Assembly (NCBI RefSeq): GCF_000344805.1
Contig: NC_020453.1
Coordinates: 620,001 to 684,000 of the forward strand
Direction: 5' to 3'
Source: Bradyrhizobium oligotrophicum S58
GTDB taxonomy: Bacteria; Pseudomonadota; Alphaproteobacteria; Rhizobiales; Xanthobacteraceae
DNA: 64,000 nt
Shown here: one piece after another, positions 54,521 to 63,370 of the stretch
Layout of the letters: every line of letters begins with the position of its first letter
Numbering within the stretch: position 1 is the first letter of the stretch
Notes under the pieces: model-generated
Database searches by the model: none
The model's input: only the letters and a program-made list of their open reading frames with translations
Told to the model about the DNA's origin: nothing
Program-made: the position numbers and the translations under genes

Positions 54521-56972
54521 TGGTGAAGGTCCTGACCAGATCGGCCGGCTGCATCCGCGCCAGCCGCAGCACCGGCAGCAGCGAGGCGATCAGCGCCGCC
54601 GCCAGCGTTACGACGAGCAGCCGGATCAGCTGCAGTGGGAATACGTCGAACGGCAGCCGCCAGCCGAACGCCTTGACGTTGACGATCGCGATCAGGCACC
54701 ACGCCACCAGCAGACCCAGCGGCAGCGCCAGCAGCGCGGTGAGTCCTGCGAGCGACAGCGTCTTCAACAACTCGACCTCGGCGAGCCGCCGCCGCGTCAG
54801 TCCGATCGCCCAGAGCGGCGCGAGCTGCGGAAGGCGTGAGTTTGCCAGCGTCAGCAGGCTGGTCAGCAGCGCGATCGCGGCGACGCCGAGCGTGAAGGTG
54901 TTGAGCGCGCCGGTGACCGCGAAGGTCCGGTTGAAGATCTGCTTCGATTCCTGCTTCACCGTCGCCTGGTCGACGACATTCCGGCCGTCGAGGCCGAACT
55001 TGTCGGTGAGGGCCGTGACCAGCCCCGGCACATCGGCCGGCGCCGCGCGCACAGCCATCCGTGTGATCGGCGTCGCCGGAAAGCGGCGCGTCAGCGCGGC
55101 GATGTTGACCGTCACCTGTCCCTTCGGATTGCCGTAGTCGGCATAGATGCCGGCGATCGTGATGCGCCAATCGCCACCGGGGGCGGGGAGGTCGATGCTG
55201 TCGCCGACGGAGAGATTGAGCCGCCGCGCCAGCTGCTCGCTGACGAAGCCGGCATCGCCGCGCACCAGTTGCTTCCAGGCGTCGTCGCCGGCCTGCAGCA
55301 GCGGCCAGTGCGCGCGATAGGTGTCGTGATCGGGCAGGCCGAGAATGTCGATTGCCGCGCCCGCCAGCTGCGCCTCGGCGCGGCCCCCCGGCAGCACCGC
55401 CTGCACCTCGGGCCGCGCGCGCAGCCAGGCCTGGATGTCGCGCGCCTGCGCTTCGTCGGCGGCGCTGATATAGACGTCGGCGGTGAGCCTTCCGTCGAGC
55501 CAGACCAGGAAGGTGCGGCTGAAGGTCTCCACCATGGTCGCGACGCCGACATTGACGGCGAGCGCGAGCAGCAGCGCCATCAGCGCCAGCGACAGGCCCG
55601 AGATCTGCTGGCGGCTGTCGGCCCAGAACCATTGCGCCAGTGCCGCCCGCGCGCCGCGCTCGCCGAGCCGCAGAGCGAGCTCGAGCACGGCGGGCAGCAG
55701 CAGTGCGGCGCCGAGCATCATGGCCGCGAGCACGCCGAAGCCTGCGAGCAAGGATTGGCCGAACCACAGCAGCAGGCCGGCGCCCGCGAAGAACGTGAGC
55801 GCCACCGCGCTCTGCAGCCGCAGCCAGCGCCGCTGCGCTTCCTGCCAGGCGTAAGGCTGCGCGGTGGAGAGGATCGGCAGCCGCATCGATTTGATCAGGC
55901 TGGTGGTGGCCGCCGCGAGCGCCCCGGCGATGCTGATCACGATTCCCGCCAGCCACCATTCCGTGCGCAGGCTCAGCTCGCCCGGCACCTGCGCGCCATA
56001 GAGGCCGCGCAGCGACGCCGCGACGTTCGGCAGCAGCGCCGCGGCGATGATGTAGCCGCACACGAGCCCGACCAGACCCGCCACCAAGGCAAAGGCGATG
56101 AGCTCGCCGATCAGCACGCTGTTGAGCTGCCGCGCCGACACGCCGCAGGCGCGCAAGGTGCGCAGCACCGGCAGCCGCTGCTCGAAGGCGAGACCGATGG
56201 CGGAATTGACGATGAACAGGCCGACGACGAAGGACAGCAGACCGAACGCGGTGAGGTTGAGATGGAAGCTGTCGGTCAGCCGCTCCAGGTCGGTCTCGGC
56301 CTCGGGCTCGACCTGCTGCAGCCGGCCGCCGGCGATCTCCTGCAAGGGCTGCCGCTTGCCCGCCGCCTTGCCGACCAGCAGCCGCGAGATCTGGCCGGGC
56401 TTGTCGAGCAGCCGCTGCGCATCGCCGATGTCGACCACGAGGATGCCGGGCGCGAGCTGCTGCTGCGCCATCAGCGGCGGCAGCAGCGCGTCGTTGCTGA
56501 GCCGCGACGTCGCGCCGTCCTTCAAGCCAAGATCAGCCAGCGTGTCCGGCGAGATCAGTGTCCGATGCGGCGGCGTCAGAAACGCCTCGAGCTCGCTGCG
56601 CCCGACCGTCGGCGCATCGCCGACCTCACGGGGGATGCTGAAGGGCTCGATGCCGAGCAGCCGCATCGAATGGCCGTCGATCTGCACCCGGCCTTCGAGC
56701 ACCGGCGACACCGGCCAGCCGGCGCGGCGCAGCTCGGCGAACACGCTCTGCGGCAGCATCTTGCCGTCGGTCGCGACCAGCATCGGCGTCCGCGCACCGC
56801 CGAAGATCGCGGCCGCGCGGTCATAGGAGCTGCGCGCCTGCTGGTTCAGCGCCTGCACGCCGCTCCACAGCGCGGTGGCTGAGATCAGTCCGATCAGCAG
56901 GGTCGCGAGCTGCATCGGATGCCGGCGCCAGTGGCTGAGCAGCACGGCGAGGATCCACAGCGCGCGTCTCAT
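54510..56972 (-). CDS. ABC transporter permease with two FtsX/MacB-type halves
   Basis: 820 residues from ATG 56972, which overlaps the ATPase stop by 4 nt. It has an N-terminal helix (QLATLLIGLISATALWSG), a large extracytoplasmic domain, then three-helix FtsX cores at about 260-390 and 690-810, with a further membrane pair between. This duplicated layout fits LolC/AttFG-type exporters that act on substrates taken from the membrane. The partner ATPase is upstream and the AttH-like protein downstream. A lipid or hydrophobic export role is inferred. Confidence 0.9.
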   Translation of the reverse strand: MRRALWILAVLLSHWRRHPMQLATLLIGLISATALWSGVQALNQQARSSYDRAAAIFGGARTPMLVATDGKMLPQSVFAELRRAGWPVSPVLEGRVQIDGHSMRLLGIEPFSIPREVGDAPTVGRSELEAFLTPPHRTLISPDTLADLGLKDGATSRLSNDALLPPLMAQQQLAPGILVVDIGDAQRLLDKPGQISRLLVGKAAGKRQPLQEIAGGRLQQVEPEAETDLERLTDSFHLNLTAFGLLSFVVGLFIVNSAIGLAFEQRLPVLRTLRACGVSARQLNSVLIGELIAFALVAGLVGLVCGYIIAAALLPNVAASLRGLYGAQVPGELSLRTEWWLAGIVISIAGALAAATTSLIKSMRLPILSTAQPYAWQEAQRRWLRLQSAVALTFFAGAGLLLWFGQSLLAGFGVLAAMMLGAALLLPAVLELALRLGERGARAALAQWFWADSRQQISGLSLALMALLLALAVNVGVATMVETFSRTFLVWLDGRLTADVYISAADEAQARDIQAWLRARPEVQAVLPGGRAEAQLAGAAIDILGLPDHDTYRAHWPLLQAGDDAWKQLVRGDAGFVSEQLARRLNLSVGDSIDLPAPGGDWRITIAGIYADYGNPKGQVTVNIAALTRRFPATPITRMAVRAAPADVPGLVTALTDKFGLDGRNVVDQATVKQESKQIFNRTFAVTGALNTFTLGVAAIALLTSLLTLANSRLPQLAPLWAIGLTRRRLAEVELLKTLSLAGLTALLALPLGLLVAWCLIAIVNVKAFGWRLPFDVFPLQLIRLLVVTLAAALIASLLPVLRLARMQPADLVRTFTIER

Positions 56973-57628
56973 GCGACGCGTCCGGCATGCAGATGGACGT
57001 GGCGGTCGAGCATCGCCGCGAGCCGCGCGCTGTGCGTCACCATCAGGAAGCCGCAGCCGGTGCGCGTGACAAGGTCGCGCGTCAGCGCCATCACCTCGTC
57101 GGCGGTGTCCTCGTCGAGATTGCCGGTCGGCTCGTCCGCCAGCAGCAGGACCGGCTTGACGGCCAGCGCGCGGCCGATCGCGACGCGCTGCTGCTGGCCG
57201 CCGGATAATTGCTCGGGATAACGTTTCAACAGCGTCTTGAGTCCGAGCCGCTCGACCAACTCCGTATGCCACGCCGGATCGTGCCGTCCGGCCAGCCGCG
57301 CCTGGAAACTGAGATTGTCGGCGACCGACAGGCTCGGCACCAGATTGAACTGCTGAAACACGAGGCCGAGGCGCTCGCGCCGGACCGCAGCGCGTCCGGC
57401 ATCGTCGAGCGCGCCGATCGAGGCGCCATCGAGCAGGATGTCGCCGCCGTCCGATGCGTCGAGCCCGGCAATCAGATGCAGCAGCGTGCTCTTGCCCGAG
57501 CCGGATTCACCGGTCAGCGCGACGCGCTCGCCGGAGCTGACATCGAGGTCGACGCCACGGAGCACATTGATCGGCTCGCCGCCGGATCGATAGGATTTGG
57601 TGAGTTGACGAACGCTGAGCACGAGCAT
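56969..57628 (-). CDS. ABC transporter ATP-binding protein (LolD/AttE-like)
   Basis: 219 residues. Walker A GESGSGKST, Q-loop FQQFNLVPSLSVADNL, signature LSGGQQQRVAIGRAL, Walker B LLLADEPTGNLD and switch His in MVTHSARLA. The NLDEDTA segment is typical of MacB/LolD-class ATPases. First gene of the ATPase-permease-AttH operon. Confidence 0.95.
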   Translation of the reverse strand: MLVLSVRQLTKSYRSGGEPINVLRGVDLDVSSGERVALTGESGSGKSTLLHLIAGLDASDGGDILLDGASIGALDDAGRAAVRRERLGLVFQQFNLVPSLSVADNLSFQARLAGRHDPAWHTELVERLGLKTLLKRYPEQLSGGQQQRVAIGRALAVKPVLLLADEPTGNLDEDTADEVMALTRDLVTRTGCGFLMVTHSARLAAMLDRHVHLHAGRVA

Positions 57629-57805
57629 GATCGAGGTTGTTGCGTCACAACATATCAGCAGCTGACGCGAACATCACCTTTCGCGTTCCTCCAAGGCAGC
57701 CCTGCGACGACGTTCGTGGTCAGGTTGCGCTGGCTTTGCCGCGCAGCCCTGGGCGGCGAATCCCCGCGTTGCAGCAATAACTTAGCGTGCGTGCTGGTTG
57801 CTTCC

Positions 57806-57831
57806 GGAACCGCTTCGTGGGTAGCATCGTC
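57806..57831 (+). promoter_or_regulatory. Weak EcfG-like promoter candidate before the MFS gene
   Basis: GGAAC (57806-57810), 17-base spacer, then CGTC (57828-57831, consensus CGTT), about 50 bp before ATG 57881. One mismatch makes this uncertain. Confidence 0.3.
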
Positions 57832-57880
57832 GAAACGCTCCGACGACAGGGGCGGATCACGCCAATGATGGGGAAGGAAC

Positions 57881-59191
57881 ATGGCCGTACCAGCGACGCA
57901 GGAGGGCTCATCCCGCGCGAGCGCGACGCCCACGCCGAAGGGTGCCTGGAAAATCACCTTCCTGCTCTTTTTGTTCATGCTCGTGAACTTTGCCGACAAG
58001 ATCGTGGTCGGCCTTGCCGGCGTGCCGATCATGACCGAGCTCAACCTGAACGCGGAGCAGTTCGGCCTGCTCGGCTCGTCCTTCTTCCTGCTGTTCTCAG
58101 TGGCCGCCATCGTGGTCGGCTTCGTCGTCAACCGCGTCCCGACGCGCTGGGTGCTGCTGGTGCTGGCGCTGATCTGGGCGCTGGCGCAGTTCCCGATGGT
58201 CGGCACCATCGGTTTCACCACACTGCTGGTCTGCCGCATCATTCTCGGGGCCGGCGAAGGGCCGGCGGCGTCCGTCGCCGTCCACGCCGTCTACAAATGG
58301 TTTCCCGATGAGAAGCGGGCGATGCCGACCGCGATCCTGTCGCAGGGGTCTGCTTTCGGCGTCATCCTCGCGGTGCCCGCGCTGAACTGGGTGATCGTGA
58401 ATCACGGTTGGCACTATGCATTCGGCGCGCTCGGCATTGTCGGGCTGATGTGGAGCGCGGCCTGGCTGTGGCTCGGCCGGGAAGGCCCGCTGGCGGAGGT
58501 CGAACTGGCCGCATCGCGCGAGCAGCGCGTGCCGTATCTGCAGCTCCTGACATCACGCACCTTCGTCGGCTGCGTGGCCGCGACGTTCGGCGCCTATTGG
58601 GCGCTGTCGCTCGGGCTGACCTGGTTCACGCCTTTCCTGGTGAAAGGTCTCGGCTTCTCGCAGCAGGAGGCCGGCTTCATCTCGATCCTGCCCTGGATCT
58701 TCGGTGCGTGCGTTGTGCTGACCACGGGGTTCGTGTCGCAACTGCTGATGGCTCGCGGCGTCTCGACACGAATGGCGCGCGGCGTGCTCGGCGCCACGCC
58801 GTTGATCGTCGGCGGCATCCTGATGGCAACCACGCCGCATGTCGACGGGGCCGGGGCCAAGATCGCGCTGCTCGTGGTCGGTTCGGGGCTGTGCGGATCG
58901 ATCTACGTGGTCTGCCCGCCGATGATCGGCGAATTCACTCCGGTGGCGCAGCGCGGCGCTGCCATGGCGATCTACGGTGCGCTCTATACGCTGGCCGGCA
59001 TCGTCGCGCCTGTGGTGATGGGCAAGATGATCCAGTCCTCCGCCAGCCTGCTCGAAGGCTACATGTCGGGCTACACCATCAATGCGGTGATCATGGTCAT
59101 CTCCGGCCTGCTCGGCCTGGCGCTGCTCTGGCCCAACACCGAACGCGCGCGCCTGCGGGCGCACCAGGCCGTCGCGCCGGAATTTGCGTGA
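57881..59191 (+). CDS. Major facilitator superfamily transporter
   Basis: 436 residues with twelve predicted membrane segments. LMLVNFADKIVVGLAGVPI-like TM1 and the loop NRVPTRWVLLVLALIWAL (MFS motif A region) suggest the anion:cation symporter group, which takes up organic acids. GAGEGPAASVAVHAVYKWFP is a typical MFS motif in that group. It is divergent from the ABC operon. Substrate unknown. Confidence 0.9.
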   Translation: MAVPATQEGSSRASATPTPKGAWKITFLLFLFMLVNFADKIVVGLAGVPIMTELNLNAEQFGLLGSSFFLLFSVAAIVVGFVVNRVPTRWVLLVLALIWALAQFPMVGTIGFTTLLVCRIILGAGEGPAASVAVHAVYKWFPDEKRAMPTAILSQGSAFGVILAVPALNWVIVNHGWHYAFGALGIVGLMWSAAWLWLGREGPLAEVELAASREQRVPYLQLLTSRTFVGCVAATFGAYWALSLGLTWFTPFLVKGLGFSQQEAGFISILPWIFGACVVLTTGFVSQLLMARGVSTRMARGVLGATPLIVGGILMATTPHVDGAGAKIALLVVGSGLCGSIYVVCPPMIGEFTPVAQRGAAMAIYGALYTLAGIVAPVVMGKMIQSSASLLEGYMSGYTINAVIMVISGLLGLALLWPNTERARLRAHQAVAPEFA

Positions 59192-59244
59192 ACCGAGACA
59201 CTCTGATTGCTGCTTTGGGCAACGCTGGTCGCTGTCACCACGAC

Positions 59245-59570
59245 CGTCGTCCCCCGGCTTGACTGGGGGACCCAGTATTCCAGAGGCGCTTATGCGTGAG
59301 CCGATAAGCCGGCGGACGCTCGGTCGCCTTACGAGCGTGCCAGGCCGGCCACGAGAGGCCTGCGTACCTTGCACCAATGCTGGCCTCGCCGCCGGTGTCG
59401 TCCCGGGCAAGTCCGGCAACGTGTCGCGTTGGCAGACGCCGACCCGGGATCCATACGCTGCGGCCGACGTGGCTGGGCGAGACGGGGCGGCCGTCGTGCC
59501 CCGTCCAACTTCCTGGGGTTATGGATCCCGGATCGGCGCGCGCGTGCCGCGCGCTTGTCCGGGACGACAG
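59245..59570. repeat. Palindromic repeat family B, copy 5 (compound)
   Basis: It begins CGTCGTCCCCCGGCTTGACT and ends TTGTCCGGGACGACAG. An internal unit starts GTGTCGTCCCGGGCAAGTCC and another core reads TTATGGATCCCGGATCGGCG. It accounts for nearly all of the 427-bp gap between the converging MFS and amidohydrolase genes. Confidence 0.8.
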
Positions 59571-59618
59571 CGAGGCTCTCATTGGCCGCGTGGCTGCAGC
59601 CAAACGACGAACTCGCTG

Positions 59619-61337
59619 TCATTGCGCGCCGGCGCGCGCGCCCCGCACCAAGCGCCCCGGCCGCGCACCCGTGGCCTCGCCGTGCCGACGCGTCACCACG
59701 CCGGAGACGATGGTCGCGTCATAGCCGTCGACCTCCTGCATCAGGCGGCGGCCGCCGACAGGGAGATCGTAGTGCACCTTGGGCGGATGCAGATGCAGCC
59801 GGTCATAGTCGATCACGTTGACATCCGCCTTGTAGCCGGGTGCGATCAGCCCGCGATCGTCGAGGCCGACGGAGAGTGCGGTCTTGCGCGACTGCGCGGC
59901 GACGACGAAGGGAATCGACAGCTTGTCGCCGCGTTTGCGGTCGCGGGTCCAGTGCGTCAGCAGATAGGTCGGGAAGCTGGCATCGCAGATGATGCCGCAA
60001 TGCGCGCCGCCGTCGCTGAGGCCCGGCACGCTGCGCGGGTCACGCAGCATCTCGTAGGTGGCATCGAGATTGCCGTCGGCATAATTGAGGAACGGCACGT
60101 AGAGCATGCCACGTCCGCCATCCGTGAGCATCGCGTCATAGGCCATCTCCTCGGGACGACAGCCGCGCGCACGGGCCTGGGCGCCGAGCGACTGCTCAGG
60201 CGGCTGCTCATAATCCGGCGGATCGCCGAGCAGGTACATCTTGTCGTAGTTTGGCTTGAAGAACAGCGGATCGTCGGTCGCGCTGGCCTGCTCGCCCAGG
60301 ATCGCCGCACGAACCAGCGGATCGCGCATCCGGGCGACGCGCTCGGCCAGCGGCAGGTGCGCGATCGCCTGATAGCTCGGATGCGTCTGCAGCGGGTTGC
60401 GCGACAATTCGAGCCCGAGCAGCAGGCCCACCGGCCGCGCCGCGATCTGCGCCGTCACGGACAGGCCGCGCGCGGCGGCGGCGTTGATCTCGGCCATCGT
60501 CTGCCGCCAGCGTTGTGGGGCGCGGTCATTCTGCGTCACCGAGAACGAGATCGGACATTTCGTCTGGTCCGCGATGCGCAGCATCATCGGCAGGTCTTCG
60601 TGGATGGTCGAGATGTCGAGCACGAATTGCAGCACGCTGCGGCCAGCGCCGTGCATCGCGCCGGCGATCGTCGTCAGCTCGTCTTCGCCGGCCTTCAAGG
60701 TCGGGGTGTAGTCCCCGGTCGAGGTGCGATGGTTGAGCGTGCGCGAGGTGGAGAAGCCGAGCGCGCCGGCTTTGACGGCGTCGCGTGCCAGTGCCGCCAT
60801 GGCACGGTTGTCATCGGCGGTGGCAGGATCGCGCCGGGCGCCGCGCTCCCCCATCACATAGACGCGCAGCGCCGCATGTGGCAATTGCGCGCCGATGTCG
60901 AGATCGAATTCACGCTTGCCCAGCCACTCCATGTAGTCCGGAAAGCTCTCCCATTCCCAGGGAATGCCGGCTTCGAGCACCGGCTCGGGAATGTCCTCGA
61001 CGCCTTCCATCAGCTGGATCAGCCGCTGATGATCGGCGGGGCGGCATGGCGCGAAGCCGACGCCGCAATTGCCCATGATCGCGGTGGTGACGCCGTTCTG
61101 CGACGATGGTGAGATGTCGTGGCTCCAGGTGACCTGGCCGTCGTAATGGGTGTGAACGTCGACGAAGCCCGGCGTCACCAGCCTGCCGCGCGCGTCGATC
61201 TCCTCGCGGCCGGAGGCGCTGACCTTGCCAACCTCGATGATGCGGCCGTCAGCAATCGCGACATCCGCCTCATACAGCTCACCGCCCGAGCCATCGGCAA
61301 TGGTTCCACCGCGGATCACGAGATCTGGCTGCGTCAT
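59619..61337 (-). CDS. N-acyl-D-amino-acid deacylase-type amidohydrolase
   Basis: 572 residues. TIM-barrel amidohydrolase with the HxH metal motif in [12 protein letters not shown] (D-aminoacylase group), the adjacent metal-bridging Cys in [13 protein letters not shown], further metal-region blocks such as [16 protein letters not shown] and [20 protein letters not shown], and a C-terminal beta-sandwich with [20 protein letters not shown]. The enzyme hydrolyses N-acyl-D-amino acids or related amides in the cytoplasm. Its 3' end lies against repeat B5. Confidence 0.9.
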   Translation of the reverse strand: MTQPDLVIRGGTIADGSGGELYEADVAIADGRIIEVGKVSASGREEIDARGRLVTPGFVDVHTHYDGQVTWSHDISPSSQNGVTTAIMGNCGVGFAPCRPADHQRLIQLMEGVEDIPEPVLEAGIPWEWESFPDYMEWLGKREFDLDIGAQLPHAALRVYVMGERGARRDPATADDNRAMAALARDAVKAGALGFSTSRTLNHRTSTGDYTPTLKAGEDELTTIAGAMHGAGRSVLQFVLDISTIHEDLPMMLRIADQTKCPISFSVTQNDRAPQRWRQTMAEINAAAARGLSVTAQIAARPVGLLLGLELSRNPLQTHPSYQAIAHLPLAERVARMRDPLVRAAILGEQASATDDPLFFKPNYDKMYLLGDPPDYEQPPEQSLGAQARARGCRPEEMAYDAMLTDGGRGMLYVPFLNYADGNLDATYEMLRDPRSVPGLSDGGAHCGIICDASFPTYLLTHWTRDRKRGDKLSIPFVVAAQSRKTALSVGLDDRGLIAPGYKADVNVIDYDRLHLHPPKVHYDLPVGGRRLMQEVDGYDATIVSGVVTRRHGEATGARPGRLVRGARAGAQ

Positions 61338-61465
61338 GGCGTGTCTTCCCCGGGTGTTGTTGTTATGCGGTTATCATCGGCTGGAAGGCGATGATGTCAA
61401 CACGTCGGAAAAGACAGCAGCATTGCGCCGGCGCAGCAGATGGAAACCGCAGCGACGGTGCGCTC

Positions 61466-61512
61466 CCTCGCCCCGCCCTAGCGAAGCTTCGCTTCGCTAG
61501 GGCGGGGCGAGG
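61466..61512. repeat. Perfect 22-bp hairpin
   Basis: Arms CCTCGCCCCGCCCTAGCGAAGC and its exact reverse complement flank a 3-nt loop TTC. It lies in the 331-bp gap between the amidohydrolase start and the MFS gene end, downstream of the leftward MFS gene. No T-run follows, so it is not a standard terminator; stalling or message protection is possible. Confidence 0.85.
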
Positions 61513-61562
61513 TTCACCGAGCATGCCCGCGAGATATCGGGCTTCATGCGAAAGGTTAGTCC

Positions 61563-61661
61563 GCAGGGTGGGCAAAGCGACGCCGCAAGGCGGCGCGTGC
61601 CCACCGTTGGCAGCTGTGGTGTCGGAGAATGGTGGGCACGCTTCGCTTTGCCCACCCTACG
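61563..61661. repeat. Repeat family C, copy 2
   Basis: It runs from GCAGGGTGGGCAAAGCG to CGCTTTGCCCACCCTACG with inner GTGCCCACCGTTGG and GAATGGTGGGCACG arms. It lies immediately downstream of the leftward MFS gene. Confidence 0.85.
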
Positions 61662-61668
61662 AAGACAG

Positions 61669-62892
61669 CTAGGCCTTCACCTTCTTCGGCTCGGTGAAGA
61701 ACGCCAGCACGATGGTCAGCAGCATGAACACGACCGAGGCGCCGAACACCCAGCGTGGCGCGTTCATGTCCATGATCCAGCCGAACAGCAGCGGGCTGAC
61801 CACGCCGGCGAAGTTGAAGCCGGTCGAGACGATGCCGAAGGCGCGGCCGGCCGCGCCCGGAGGAGCGGCATTGCGCACCAGCATGTCGCGCGACGGCGCG
61901 ATCACGCCGCTCATGAAGCCGGCGACCAGCATGATCGCGGTGAGCAGCACGACCGGCAGATTGACGAAGGTGATGATCAGCACCAGCACGGCGTTGATGG
62001 CGTAGGCGACGGCGGCGACCAGGTTGTGATGGCGGATGCGGTCGGCGAGCTGGCCGCCGGCGAGCACGCCGATGGCGCTGGCGCCGAGGAACGCGGTCAG
62101 GGCGATGTTGGCGGTCGAGAACGAGATGCCATAGCCGTTCATGAAGGCGACCACGCCGAAGCTGGCGATGCCGGCGTTGGACAGGCTCAGCAGCATGAAG
62201 AACACGGTCAGCAGCATCAGCATCGGGGTCAGCAGGCTCGGCTGCTTGACTTTGCTGCCGTCGGCCGCGGTGTGATGCGGATGCGGCGGCACCTCTGGCA
62301 CGTTGCCGACGAGCAGCAGCAGTGCGGCGAGCGGGCCGACCAGCCCGGCCGCGATCAGCGCGCCGGAGCCGCCGACGGTGGTGACCAGCGCCGCCATCAC
62401 GGCCGGCGCGACCGCGCCGCCGAGATAGCCGGCAAAGGTGTGCACGCCGAAGGCGCGGCCCATCCGCTTCTCGTCCATGTGCGCGGCCAGCAGCGCGTAG
62501 TCCGAAGGGTGATAGACCGCGTTGGCGAGGCCGAGCAGCACCGCTGAGACCACGAGGCTGGCATAGCTCAGGTAGATGCCGAGCATCGCCAGTGACAGGC
62601 CGCCAAGCGTGAGGCCCAGCAGCAGGATGCGGCGGGCACCGGCGCGGTCGACCAGATAGCCGACCGGAGCCTGGGTCAGCGCCGACACCACTGCGAACAC
62701 GGTGAGCGGAAAGCCAAGCTCGATATAGCCGACGCCGAGCTTCTCCTTCAGGTAGGGAAACAGCATCGGCAGCACCAGCATGTGCAGGTGGCTGACCCAA
62801 TGCGCCAGCGAGATCAGCGCCAGCGTGCGCAGCGGGGACGCGACCCGTACCGAGGTGCCGGTCTGTTGCGGTGCGGCGAGAACGTCAGCCAT
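61669..62892 (-). CDS. Major facilitator superfamily transporter
   Basis: 407 residues from ATG 62892, with twelve hydrophobic segments. LISLAHWVSHLHMLVLPMLF in TM1 and the loop PVGYLVDRAGARRILLLGLT (motif A) mark a typical MFS drug/metabolite carrier. A hydrophilic loop rich in His (PHPHHTAADG) separates the two six-helix halves. Neighbouring amidohydrolase may process what it carries, which is inference. Confidence 0.9.
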   Translation of the reverse strand: MADVLAAPQQTGTSVRVASPLRTLALISLAHWVSHLHMLVLPMLFPYLKEKLGVGYIELGFPLTVFAVVSALTQAPVGYLVDRAGARRILLLGLTLGGLSLAMLGIYLSYASLVVSAVLLGLANAVYHPSDYALLAAHMDEKRMGRAFGVHTFAGYLGGAVAPAVMAALVTTVGGSGALIAAGLVGPLAALLLLVGNVPEVPPHPHHTAADGSKVKQPSLLTPMLMLLTVFFMLLSLSNAGIASFGVVAFMNGYGISFSTANIALTAFLGASAIGVLAGGQLADRIRHHNLVAAVAYAINAVLVLIITFVNLPVVLLTAIMLVAGFMSGVIAPSRDMLVRNAAPPGAAGRAFGIVSTGFNFAGVVSPLLFGWIMDMNAPRWVFGASVVFMLLTIVLAFFTEPKKVKA

Positions 62893-63158
62893 GGTCGATC
62901 CGTTGGCTCCCGGCGTCAGCGATGGAAACTGGAGAGCGCGTTGCCGGCAAACCGCCGAGGCTCCCGAAATCAGGGCGCGCGACACAACGCCACACTATCG
63001 GATCGCGGTTCATTGTCCATGAACGCGGGTGCATGGCACCTGCGCGCGTGGGCCGGCATTTGCGAGAGGGCGCGGGCGGCCGGTCATCCGCCGTCATTTC
63101 GTGGGTGGAAGGCACGTCGCTTCTTCCAAGTGGAAGGCACAGCGCGTCTCCAACACAG

Positions 63159-63315
63159 CTGTCGTCCCGGCGAACGCCGGGATCCATAACCACCAGCGGA
63201 CGTTTGTTGCGCGACTCGTGCAACGTACAGCCTGCCTCAAGACAGATCACGCGGTATGGGTCCCGGGTCTGCGCCCGTTGACGCTTCGCGTCATCGGGCT
63301 TGCCCGGGACGACAG
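63159..63315. repeat. Palindromic repeat family B, copy 6
   Basis: A 157-bp copy from CTGTCGTCCCGGCGAACGCC to GGGCTTGCCCGGGACGACAG, sharing the inner GCCTGCCTCAAGACAGATCA segment with copies 1 and 4. It lies after the rhodanese-fusion gene. The remaining gap (62893-63158) shows only a short direct repeat GTGGAAGGCAC. Confidence 0.87.
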
Positions 63316-63370
63316 CGGAATGTGGGGGGACGCTGAGGGCTGCCGAAAGTCAGTGAGTAACGACGGCCTG

